Source: Novosphingobium resinovorum
Lineage (GTDB): Bacteria > Pseudomonadota > Alphaproteobacteria > Sphingomonadales > Sphingomonadaceae
DNA length: 64,000 bases
Assembly (NCBI RefSeq): GCF_027922145.1
Contig: NZ_BSFC01000003.1
Location: forward strand, 1 to 64,000
Reading direction: 5' to 3'
Position numbers and translations under genes: made by a program. A model generated the notes under the pieces. That model saw only the letters and a program-made list of their open reading frames with translations, did not search any database and was not told the DNA's origin. Positions 38,018 through 45,972 of this stretch are shown here, piece by piece (position 1 is the first letter of the stretch; every line of letters begins with the position of its first letter).

Positions 38018-38821
38018 TCACATCGAAGGCGCGTAACCGCCGTTGAGCGGATAGGTCTGTCCCGTGATCCACTCCGCCGCGTCGGAGCACAGGAACGTCA
38101 CGAGCGCGGCGACGTCGTCGGACTTGCCGTAGCGGCGGATCGTGTAGCGGGCCATCTGCGCCCTGGCGTGATCGCCCTGCATGACTTCGGCGAGCTTCTC
38201 CGCAGGCATGTCCGGCATCAGCGAGGACAGCGAGACGGCGTTGCTGGTCACGTTGTAGCGCCCGAGTTCCTTGGCGATCGAGCGCACGAAACCCTGCGCC
38301 CCCGCCTTGGCCGAGGCATAGACCGCGAGCTTGGGCTCACCCACGCGGCCTGAATCCGAAACTATGGTGACGATGCGGCCCTTCTTCGCCGCCACCATGT
38401 TCGGAATGAACGCAAAGCAGGCATTGTAGACGCCGTAGAGGTTGGTGCGCAGATAGCGGTCCCAGGCCGAGGGCTCCTCCTCCCAGAAGTTGAGGGTCGG
38501 ACGCAGCGAGCCTCCCGGCCCGGCCATCCCGGCATTGTTGACCAGGATCGTCGCGGCGCCGAGCTTGTCCCTGATCGCGGCATCAGCAGCGCGGATCGCG
38601 TCGAGATCGCCCACGTCGAAGGGCACCGCCAGCGCCGGCACGCCCATCGCGCGGATTTCCTCGGCTACGGCTTCGGCGCGCTCGGGCACGAAATCGTTCA
38701 CTGCGATGCCACCCGCATTGTGGCGCGCCAGTTCCAGCGCGATCCCGCGTCCCGCGTTCTGCCCGGCGCCGGTGACCATCGCCACTTGTCCACCAAGGTC
38801 GAGTAGATCGTGTTCGCTCAT
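38018..38821 (-). CDS. SDR-family oxidoreductase 1
   Basis: A classical short-chain dehydrogenase/reductase of 267 residues. The nucleotide-binding glycine motif is TGAGQNAGRG; NNAG, an active-site serine (VSDSG) and YASAK complete the tetrad. The substrate is unknown; in its setting it could oxidise a hydroxyl group on a catabolic intermediate. It is divergent from another SDR gene, with an 18-bp palindrome in the shared 221-base promoter region. First gene of the accessory region. Confidence 0.85.
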   Translation of the reverse strand: MSEHDLLDLGGQVAMVTGAGQNAGRGIALELARHNAGGIAVNDFVPERAEAVAEEIRAMGVPALAVPFDVGDLDAIRAADAAIRDKLGAATILVNNAGMAGPGGSLRPTLNFWEEEPSAWDRYLRTNLYGVYNACFAFIPNMVAAKKGRIVTIVSDSGRVGEPKLAVYASAKAGAQGFVRSIAKELGRYNVTSNAVSLSSLMPDMPAEKLAEVMQGDHARAQMARYTIRRYGKSDDVAALVTFLCSDAAEWITGQTYPLNGGYAPSM

Positions 38822-38851
38822 TTCATCCCGCTCCCATGTTGCATGCGCATT

Positions 38852-38869
38852 AGATAGTATTTACTATCT
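38852..38869. promoter_or_regulatory. TetR-type palindromic operator between divergent SDR genes
   Basis: AGATAGTA-TT-TACTATCT is a perfect inverted repeat with 8-base arms and a 2-base centre. It is AT-rich in GC-rich surroundings and sits about 30 bases before the leftward SDR. A dimeric repressor site, TetR-like, is likely; no such regulator gene lies in this window. The rest of 38822-39042 shows no gene. Confidence 0.6.
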
Positions 38870-39042
38870 TTATCTGCGAGTCCCTTGGCACTGCCCGTAT
38901 CCGCCGATCATCCCGGCGATGCCCGCATGCCATCCGACCCGAGTGAATAAGGTGCGGCGGTGCTTGCCTAGAGCCGGAAGGCCGAAGCGTCCCGAATATC
39001 GCGGCGACGCTGGCGATACCGCCCGAGGGAGAGGAGAAAAGG

Positions 39043-39828
39043 ATGTTCGAGGAATTCGACCTGACCGGCCGCGTGGCGCTGGTGACCGGCGGCGGCACCG
39101 GCATCGGCCGGGCCATCGTACTGCTGCTGGCCCGGCGCGGCGCGGACATTGCAGTGGCGGGTCGCAAGCGCGCGCCGCTCGACGCGGTGGTGGCGGAGAT
39201 CGAAGCGCTCGGCCGCAAGGGTCTGGCGGTGGAGGCCGACGTGCGCGAACTGGCGCCCGTACAGGCCATGGTCGAGACGGCAGCAGTGCATTTCGGGCGG
39301 CTCGACATCCTCGTGAACAACGCGGGCGGCGCGCATGGCCACGTCGGCATCGCGAAGATGGACCCGGCCAAGTGGGACCGCGACATCGCACTCAACCTGA
39401 ACTCGGCGATGTATGCCTCGCAGGCGGCCTTTCCGCATTTGCGCAAGGTGAAAGGCTGCATCGTCAACGTGTCCTCGGTCGCCGGGATGCACGGAACGCA
39501 GGGCGTGGCGGCCTATTCGGCGGCCAAGGCGGGCGTCCAGATGTTCACGCGCGTCGCGGCTGCCGAGTGGGGGCCAACAGGTGTGCGCGTCAACGCCGTC
39601 GCCCCCGGGATGACCGCGACCGAGAAGGCCCGCGCCGGGTGGGAGAAAACCGGCTTCGACGCGGACAACGCCGCGCATGTCTTCCCCTTGCGCCGCTACG
39701 GCCAGCCCGAGGACGTGGCGCAGCTCGTCGGCTTCCTCGTCAGCGATGCGGCAAGCTACATCACCGGCGAAGCCATCGCCGTCGCGGGCGGACCGGTTCT
39801 GGGCGGAATGGTCAGGATCGACGATTGA
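39043..39828 (+). CDS. SDR-family oxidoreductase 2
   Basis: A 261-residue classical SDR. TGGGTGIG binds the nucleotide; NNAG, NVSSVAG (serine) and YSAAK (Tyr/Lys) form the active site. The arginine-rich region after the second strand (VAGRKRAPL) suggests NADP(H) preference. GGGAGAGGAG lies upstream of the ATG. The fold resembles 3-oxoacyl-ACP reductase/glucose dehydrogenase types; the substrate is unknown. Divergent partner of SDR 1. Confidence 0.85.
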   Translation: MFEEFDLTGRVALVTGGGTGIGRAIVLLLARRGADIAVAGRKRAPLDAVVAEIEALGRKGLAVEADVRELAPVQAMVETAAVHFGRLDILVNNAGGAHGHVGIAKMDPAKWDRDIALNLNSAMYASQAAFPHLRKVKGCIVNVSSVAGMHGTQGVAAYSAAKAGVQMFTRVAAAEWGPTGVRVNAVAPGMTATEKARAGWEKTGFDADNAAHVFPLRRYGQPEDVAQLVGFLVSDAASYITGEAIAVAGGPVLGGMVRIDD

Positions 39829-39840
39829 GGATGGGGTGTG

Positions 39841-39950
39841 CGGCGGGGGCGTCGACAGGCTGTGCCTGCCCCTTCGACAAGCTGAGGGTGAGCGGAGGTG
39901 GTGTAAACCTCTCAAATCCGCTCAGGCTGAGCTTGTCGAAGCCCCCGCCG
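39841..39950. repeat. Inverted repeat, family C copy 1
   Basis: Outer arms CGGCGGGGGC and GCCCCCGCCG enclose inner CTTCGACAAGCTGAG and CTGAGCTTGTCGAAG arms. A relative is at 45900. It lies between convergent genes. Confidence 0.85.
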
Positions 39951-39957
39951 GACGCCC

Positions 39958-41199
39958 TCAGAGTTTCGCTTCCATCTCCGCGATTTCAGCGCGCAGCCAC
40001 ATCGTTTCCGACAGATTGCGTCCGCCGCTCTCGGCCAGCAAGACTTCATGCGCGGCCTTGCGGACGGCGATGGCCTCGGCGTTGGTCGGTTCCGCGCCGA
40101 GGGCTATGTCGGTAAGGTGCACGGCTTCCAGCGCTGCGCCGCCGTCCAGCTTCTCCTGCGCCCGCCGGGCAAGGTTTGCCGCCCCGCCCGCCAGTTCGAC
40201 AAGATCCGCATCGATGCTGCTGCGCGGCACGCCGTAGAGCGCGGTGGTGCCGTCCTCATAGTGCAGCCAGCCCGAATACTCGCGCCAGATCGACTTGACC
40301 GCCCAGCTCGCCTTGCCGTGAAATTCGCCGATCTCCAGCCCCTCGGGCCAAGCGAATTCACGCATCAGAGTGTGGACGTCCTTGCCCGCCTTCATGCCCT
40401 CCAGCGTATAGTCGCGCACGTGAGACACCGCAGCGTGCAGCTTGTCGAGGTCGGCGCGGATGCGATCCTTGCCGACGATCGCCTCGCCGTGGCCGGTGAT
40501 CACGATCTCGGCGCCGAGATCGCGAATGGTCTCCAGCGACTTGAGGTAATTGCGCACCAGCCGCGGCTTGTCGCCGCGCAGGGTGTTGAGAAACGGCATC
40601 GACAGCCACACCGGACCGAAGACATTGCCGGTGAAGGCGATCTTCTCCTTCGGCAGCCAGACGGTGAGGCTGTCCACCGTCTCGCCCTCAGGCGTGGAGA
40701 TCAGCTCGAAGGTGCGCCCGCCGAGTTCCAGCGTCAGGCGGCGATCGACGAGAATGTCCGGCACGACGTGCGGCGGCGGCTTGGGCGTGGAACCGCGCTT
40801 GAGCGTCGAGCCCCAGAGCTTGCGGCTTCTCGGCCCGAAGAAGGCCTGCAGGCCGTTCATGTCGGCCAAAGCCTCGTTGAAGCCGGGGCCGCCGATCACT
40901 TGCGTGCCGTCTTCGAGGAATTCCGGCAAGCCGCCGTAGTGGTCGGCATGGCTCTGCGTGAGGATCACGAAGGCGAGCGGCCCGGTCCGGTGCGGCGTCA
41001 GCAGGCGCTTGGTGCGCTCGGCATTGTCCATGAAGCCGGTGTTGACCATCACGTCACCCTCGGCGGTGGTGACGAGGTAGGCGTTGGAGATGTCGTTCGC
41101 CTGGAAGATGAAGTCGGTCACCCGGATCGCCTCGGCCTGCTCGTCGCCTGCGCGCACCAGTCCGGCCAGCTTGGGTCCTGCATCCTTTACGTCGCTCAT
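39958..41199 (-). CDS. Metallo-beta-lactamase-fold hydrolase with alkylsulfatase-like dimerisation domain
   Basis: A 413-residue protein. The N-terminal half is a metallo-beta-lactamase fold; its metal motif, usually HxHxDH, reads TQSHADHYGG, so the first histidine is glutamine. GHGEA near residue 235 supplies a later ligand. The stretch FLNTLRGDKPR and the C-terminal helical part recall alkylsulfatases (SdsA1/BDS1 type). It may hydrolyse an ester of a catabolic intermediate, possibly a sulfate ester given the sulfotransferase gene nearby. One base separates it from the upstream dehydrogenase, so they form an operon. Confidence 0.75.
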   Translation of the reverse strand: MSDVKDAGPKLAGLVRAGDEQAEAIRVTDFIFQANDISNAYLVTTAEGDVMVNTGFMDNAERTKRLLTPHRTGPLAFVILTQSHADHYGGLPEFLEDGTQVIGGPGFNEALADMNGLQAFFGPRSRKLWGSTLKRGSTPKPPPHVVPDILVDRRLTLELGGRTFELISTPEGETVDSLTVWLPKEKIAFTGNVFGPVWLSMPFLNTLRGDKPRLVRNYLKSLETIRDLGAEIVITGHGEAIVGKDRIRADLDKLHAAVSHVRDYTLEGMKAGKDVHTLMREFAWPEGLEIGEFHGKASWAVKSIWREYSGWLHYEDGTTALYGVPRSSIDADLVELAGGAANLARRAQEKLDGGAALEAVHLTDIALGAEPTNAEAIAVRKAAHEVLLAESGGRNLSETMWLRAEIAEMEAKL

Positions 41200-41200
41200 T

Positions 41201-42211
41201 TCAGACCTCCTCGAAGCTGATCATGACCTTGGCGGACTGCGGGCTCGCCGCGATCTCAAGGCCCTTCATGACGTCGCGGAACGGCAGCTTGTGGCTGATC
41301 ATCGCGGCGATCTTGTCCTTGAGGCGCGGCATGGCCGCGATCACCTCGGGCATTTCGGTGGGGTAGCCGACGGCGGTGGTGATGGTCATCTCGCTGGTCA
41401 GCATGCGGCCGGCCGGGAACTCCAGCGGCTTCATATAGGCGGCGGTGATGACGAGGCGCGCGTGGAACTTCGCCATCATGATCACTTGCGTCAGGATGTT
41501 CGGCGCCCCTGCCGCGTCTATGTACGCATCGGTGCCGACGCCCACGCGCCCATAGCTCGGTACTTCGCCATGAAGGCGCGCCAGTTCCGCGCGCAAGTCC
41601 ACCTCGGCCGGGTTGAGCGCGGCCCGCACGCCGAGCGCGCGGGCGCGTTCCAGGCGCTCCTCGGAAAGGTCGAGCGCCACCACGTCGGTCACCCCGCGAT
41701 CGATCAGCCACAGCAGCATGCCGAGCCCTATCGGCCCGCAGCCGAACACCACGACCTTGTCGCCGGGCTTCACCTCGGCCCGATTGACCCCGTGCATGGC
41801 GACGGCAAGCGGCTCGCACATGGCGGCGACATCGTAGTCGATGCCGTCGGGGATCGGCAGGATCGATTCGCCCAGCCGCGCCTCGCGCACCAGCAATTCC
41901 TGCGTGAAGGCCCCTTCCGGGCCGCCGGAGCCGATGTTGCCCGGCGTCATCATCGGGTTGACGACCACCGGATCACCGACCGCGATGCCCTCGACCCCCG
42001 CGCCGACCTCGATCACCTCGCCCGCGCCTTCGTGGCCCAGCGCCGTCAGCGTACCGGGCGTCGGAATGCCGCCGATCTTGATATACGAAAGGTCGGAGCC
42101 GCAGATGCCCACCGACTTCATCTTCACCACCACGTCGAGCGGCCCCGTCGCGGGACGTTCATAAGGGTCGAGCCTGACATCGCCCGAGCCGTGGATCCTG
42201 AGCAGTTCCAT
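41201..42211 (-). CDS. Zinc-type medium-chain alcohol dehydrogenase (MDR)
   Basis: A 336-residue medium-chain dehydrogenase. Catalytic zinc ligands are likely Cys in GICGSD, His in GHEGAG and Glu in CEPLAVAMHG, an arrangement as in sorbitol and threonine dehydrogenases. The NAD(P) fold has VVVFGCGPIGLG. The four-cysteine structural zinc site is missing; that stretch reads NPMMTPGNIGSGGPEGAF. The substrate is unknown. It lies between an SDR and the metallo-hydrolase, all leftward. Confidence 0.85.
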   Translation of the reverse strand: MELLRIHGSGDVRLDPYERPATGPLDVVVKMKSVGICGSDLSYIKIGGIPTPGTLTALGHEGAGEVIEVGAGVEGIAVGDPVVVNPMMTPGNIGSGGPEGAFTQELLVREARLGESILPIPDGIDYDVAAMCEPLAVAMHGVNRAEVKPGDKVVVFGCGPIGLGMLLWLIDRGVTDVVALDLSEERLERARALGVRAALNPAEVDLRAELARLHGEVPSYGRVGVGTDAYIDAAGAPNILTQVIMMAKFHARLVITAAYMKPLEFPAGRMLTSEMTITTAVGYPTEMPEVIAAMPRLKDKIAAMISHKLPFRDVMKGLEIAASPQSAKVMISFEEV

Positions 42212-42240
42212 ACGCCTCTCTCCTTGCCGGTCCGCCGCGT

Positions 42241-43032
42241 TTACGGCCGGACCATGTATCCGCCGTCGATGGTGATCGTCTCACCGGTCATGAAGCTGCT
42301 GGCGTCCGAGCACAGGTAGGCGCCGATGCCCTCGAAGTCGGCGGGAAAGCCGGTGCGCTTCATCGGTATCGTCGGGGCGAAGTGCTGCGCAACGGCATCG
42401 GCGCGTGCGCCCTCTCCCATCATCGGCGTGATGACGAGGCCCGGCGCCACCACGTTGGCGCGAATGCCGAGCGGGGCCAGTTCAATGGCAAGGCAGCGGA
42501 TCGCCGCCGCCACCGCCGCCTTGGACGAGGCATATTCCATCTTCCCCGCAAGGCCCTGGAACAGCGAGAGCGAGCCGCAGGCGACAAGGCTTCCGCCCGA
42601 TTCGTCCCCCGCCTCGACGCGCGCCTTCATCAGCCTCGCACCTTCGCGCAAGGTGAAGAAGGCGCCGTGCAGCGCGGTCTTCTGGAAGTCGTACCAGTGA
42701 TCGGTCGGCATCTCGAAGACCGAGTTGTAGCGCGGCGAAGCCCCGGAATTCGCGAAGACGCAGTCCACCCGCCCGAAGTCGGCCATGACCGCCTCATAAC
42801 CCTGGGCGATGTTCACCTCTTCCGAAACATCGACCTGATAGGCGACGACTTTCCCCGCACCGGCCGCTTCGAGTTCGGCCTTGGCCTTCGCGCTCTTCTC
42901 GGCGTTGCGCGCCCAGATCGCGAGGTCGCCGCCCATCTTCGCCACGCCCATCGCGAAGCCGAAGCCGATGCCGCCGTTACCGCCGGTCACCACCGTCACC
43001 TTGCCCGCGCAGTCGAACAGGCTTTTCGCCAT
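42241..43032 (-). CDS. SDR-family oxidoreductase 3
   Basis: A 263-residue SDR with TGGNGGIG for nucleotide binding and YASSK for catalysis, the serine being in CGSLSL. NNAG is altered to ANSG. ATG 43032 has GAGGA upstream; the frame opens at 43053. First gene of the leftward SDR-MDR-hydrolase operon and divergent from the AraC-type regulator, which probably controls it. Confidence 0.83.
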   Translation of the reverse strand: MAKSLFDCAGKVTVVTGGNGGIGFGFAMGVAKMGGDLAIWARNAEKSAKAKAELEAAGAGKVVAYQVDVSEEVNIAQGYEAVMADFGRVDCVFANSGASPRYNSVFEMPTDHWYDFQKTALHGAFFTLREGARLMKARVEAGDESGGSLVACGSLSLFQGLAGKMEYASSKAAVAAAIRCLAIELAPLGIRANVVAPGLVITPMMGEGARADAVAQHFAPTIPMKRTGFPADFEGIGAYLCSDASSFMTGETITIDGGYMVRP

Positions 43033-43204
43033 CCTTGTCTTCCTCTGTCCCAAACCGTGCCATCATCGCGGCGTGTTCACCGGCGCGATGTTCCTCGCGA
43101 GAGGATTGCCCGGCAAGCGCGGCAGGCATAGAATTCGGGCCCTAACGTGGCGTCCGGGACACATTGCGGCCGACCTGCCGAAGATGACGCTGATGGAGAT
43201 GAGG

Positions 43205-44086
43205 ATGCCCGAGGCGCATCGTTCGAAGATGAGCATCGACGCGCAACTGGAAACGCGCGGCGTGATCGCGCAGATCGTGCGCTTCGACATTCCCGACCCG
43301 ACAAACACCGTCCATGCGGTCGGCCGGGACTACCACGTCAACATGTGCCTCACCCCCCGTCCGCTGCAATCGCGCGGCGGCTATCGCAAGCGATGGGGAC
43401 CGCACCGACTGGAACGGCTGGGCGACATCTTCGTGCTGCCGCCGGGCGAGGAACTCCACATCAAAGGCGGCACGGGGCGGCAGGCATCGCTGACCTGCAC
43501 CATCGACGCGGGACTGGTCCACGACCTCGTCGGCCATCGCCTGACCTGGGACGATCCGCACCTTGCCGCCGCGCTCGACATCGGCAGTGCGCAGATCCGC
43601 GCGCTGCTGTTCCGCATCACCGCCGAAGTGCGCCACCCCGGGCTCGCCGCGCAGAGGATGCTGGACTTTCTCGGCGGCGAACTGGCGATCGAACTGGGCC
43701 GTCACTGCCTTGAAGTGGCCGAGCGTCCGATGACCGGCGGCCTGTCAGGCTGGCGGCTGCGGCTGATCGACGAGCGCCTTGCCGACGACCTTGCCGCGCC
43801 GTCGCTGGAGGAACTGGCGAAGCTGTGTGCGCTGTCGGTGCGCCAACTCACGCGAGGGTTTCGTGTCAGCCGCGCCTGCTCGATCGGCGACTACATCGAG
43901 CAGCGCCGCATGGAGGCCGCCAAGCGCCTGTTGATGGAGGGCGAGAGCGTGAAGACCATCGCTTTCACCATGGGGTTCTCCTCTCCCTCCAGCTTCACCT
44001 TCGCCTTCCGCCGCGCCGTGGGAGCCAGCCCCAGCACCTTCCGCCAGAGGCAGGGGCGCGTCCTCACCGAGCCTGTCGGGTCTTGA
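43205..44086 (+). CDS. AraC-family transcriptional regulator
   Basis: A 293-residue regulator. The C-terminal 100 residues contain two helix-turn-helix units: LEELAKLCALSVRQLTRGFR and the AraC signature KTIAFTMGFSSPSSFTFAFRRAVGASP. The N-terminal domain (about 1-180) would sense an effector but matches no sensor I recognise. ATG 43205 has GGAG six bases before it; ATG 43184 is possible. It sits between the leftward operon and the rightward sulfotransferase operon and is a candidate regulator of both. Confidence 0.85.
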   Translation: MPEAHRSKMSIDAQLETRGVIAQIVRFDIPDPTNTVHAVGRDYHVNMCLTPRPLQSRGGYRKRWGPHRLERLGDIFVLPPGEELHIKGGTGRQASLTCTIDAGLVHDLVGHRLTWDDPHLAAALDIGSAQIRALLFRITAEVRHPGLAAQRMLDFLGGELAIELGRHCLEVAERPMTGGLSGWRLRLIDERLADDLAAPSLEELAKLCALSVRQLTRGFRVSRACSIGDYIEQRRMEAAKRLLMEGESVKTIAFTMGFSSPSSFTFAFRRAVGASPSTFRQRQGRVLTEPVGS

Positions 44087-44210
44087 CCCGAATTCGACAG
44101 AAGGTCTGGTTTTGACGGGTCATCCGCGTTGCCACGGCGGGGCATCGACAGGTTATCTCATGCCCATGAAAGGCCGAACGATCGGCCGCCGGGAAGGGGA
44201 CAACCACACC

Positions 44211-45395
44211 ATGGCCACCACCGCCACCACCACTGAGCACCATCTGGGCTATGCCCTCGTCGAGCAGGCGATGAAGGAAACCGGGATCGACAGCTTCGAC
44301 AACGACAGCTGGCGCGAGGGCTTCGACGTCTTCACCCAGTCGTTCAACGAAGGCATCGCCAAGGGCTGGATGAGCGAAGGCGGCATCGCCCGCGCCCGGA
44401 ACGACACGCTGCATTACCTACGCGGCCGCCTCAAGGTCTCGCAATACCTGCGCGAGAATCCGGAACTGCTGCAGCGCCCTGTAGAGCGCCCGGTCTTCGT
44501 CATGGGCGTGCCGCGCACCGGCACCACGCTGATGTCGAATCTCCTTGCCGCAGATCCCTCGCGTCGTTCGCCGCTGACCTGGGAGATCGACGATCCGGTG
44601 CCCCCGGTCACCTCGAACGCCCTGCTGACGACCGACCCGCGCGCGACCACCCGGCTCGCGCAGGAGAAGGCCGCGCTCGAAGCCAACCCCGCCATGGGCA
44701 AGTATTATCGCGGCTCGGCGGTCTACCCCAACGAATGCGTGTTCTTCATGGCGCACGATTTCAAGACGCTGATGATCGAGTCCAAGGGCAAGCTGCCGCT
44801 CTACAAGGACTTCATCTTCTCGTGCGACATGACCAGCGCCTACGAGTACCACAAGAAGTTCCTGCAGGTTCTGCAGCAGCACACCACCGGCGTCTGGAAC
44901 GTCAAGAAGCCCAGCCACTCGCTGTGGCTGGAGACGATCTTCAAGGTCTATCCCGACGCCCGCGTGATCTGGACCCACCGCGATCCCTTCACCGCGACGG
45001 GGTCGCTGTGCTCGGTGATCTCGCTCAGCCATCAGGCGCACATGGGCCGGATCGATGCGGAGTGGCTGGCCGAGGACTACCCCTGGCAGGCGGCCGAGCA
45101 CGCCAACCGCATCATGGATTTCCGCGACAAGTACGGCGAGGACAAGATCATCGACGTCCACTACGCCGACATCGTCGAGGACCCGGTCGCCGCAACGAAG
45201 AAGGTCTACGCGGCGCTGGGCGACGAATGGACCGCCGAGGCCGAGGCCGGAGTCCAGAAGTGGGTGGACGACAACCCGCAGGACAAGTTCGGCCGCCACG
45301 AATACAAGCTGGCGCAATACGGGCTGAGCAAGGAGGCGCTGGAGCCGCTGTTCGAGCGCTACCTGTCACGCTACGACGTCGCGCGGGAGGGCTGA
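44211..45395 (+). CDS. PAPS-dependent sulfotransferase family protein
   Basis: A 394-residue protein of the sulfotransferase family common in mycobacteria and sphingomonads. The 5'-phosphosulfate loop is GVPRTGTTLMSNLL (about residues 95-108), and the 3'-phosphate site is THRDPFTATGS near 258. The acceptor is unknown; family neighbours often act on lipids or hydroxylated small molecules. ATG 44211 follows GGGAAGGGGA; an upstream ATG at 44160 is possible. A VOC-family gene begins two bases after the stop. Confidence 0.8.
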   Translation: MATTATTTEHHLGYALVEQAMKETGIDSFDNDSWREGFDVFTQSFNEGIAKGWMSEGGIARARNDTLHYLRGRLKVSQYLRENPELLQRPVERPVFVMGVPRTGTTLMSNLLAADPSRRSPLTWEIDDPVPPVTSNALLTTDPRATTRLAQEKAALEANPAMGKYYRGSAVYPNECVFFMAHDFKTLMIESKGKLPLYKDFIFSCDMTSAYEYHKKFLQVLQQHTTGVWNVKKPSHSLWLETIFKVYPDARVIWTHRDPFTATGSLCSVISLSHQAHMGRIDAEWLAEDYPWQAAEHANRIMDFRDKYGEDKIIDVHYADIVEDPVAATKKVYAALGDEWTAEAEAGVQKWVDDNPQDKFGRHEYKLAQYGLSKEALEPLFERYLSRYDVAREG

Positions 45396-45396
45396 G

Positions 45397-45873
45397 ATGC
45401 TCGAAGGGCTGCACTACCAGAACGCCTATGTCTGTGACGACATTGAAGCAGGGATCGACCTGTTCCGAGGGCGCGGGCTGGAAAAGGAACCGACGATCAT
45501 CCCGGTCGACCAGACCGTGCTGACGCCATCGGGGCCGAAGCGCCAGAAAAGCCGCATCTGCTTCATCTGGATCGACGACCTGCAATATGAACTGATCGAG
45601 AGCGAGATCGACGAGGTCGGCATCTTTGCCAACTGCCTGTCGAATGGCGGCCCCTTGCGCTTCCATCACATCTGCTTCCGGGTGCCCGACTGGGCCGACT
45701 TCCGCTCGCGGGTGAACGCGCAGGAATTCCCGATCGCGATGGAGCGCGACTTGTCGGGCGAGCCGGAGGGCGGACTGAAATTCCTGTACCTCGATGCGCG
45801 CAAGGTCTTCGGGCACTACATCGAATATACCTGGATGCCCGAGCCGATGTGGCAGCATATCCGGGCGATGTGA
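45397..45873 (+). CDS. VOC-family (glyoxalase/dioxygenase-fold) protein
   Basis: A 158-residue protein with the paired beta-alpha-beta modules of the vicinal oxygen chelate superfamily; metal-binding residues probably include His in LRFHHICFRVPD and Glu in GHYIEYTW. Members include glyoxalases, isomerases, epimerases and extradiol dioxygenases, and the reaction here cannot be fixed. Translationally linked to the sulfotransferase gene. It may process the same substrate. Confidence 0.75.
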   Translation: MLEGLHYQNAYVCDDIEAGIDLFRGRGLEKEPTIIPVDQTVLTPSGPKRQKSRICFIWIDDLQYELIESEIDEVGIFANCLSNGGPLRFHHICFRVPDWADFRSRVNAQEFPIAMERDLSGEPEGGLKFLYLDARKVFGHYIEYTWMPEPMWQHIRAM

Positions 45874-45899
45874 GAACCGGGCTGGCGTTTTAACGCCGG

Positions 45900-45971
45900 G
45901 GCTTCGACAAGCTCAGCCTGAGCGGGATTGGAGGTTTACACTAAACCCGCTCACCCTGAGCTTGTCGAAGG
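45900..45971. repeat. Inverted repeat, family C copy 2
   Basis: Arms GGCTTCGACAAGCTCAG and CTGAGCTTGTCGAAG face each other, with AGCGGGATT and AACCCGCT inside. Between the convergent VOC and fbiC genes; it ends two bases before the fbiC stop. Confidence 0.85.
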
Positions 45972-45972
45972 G

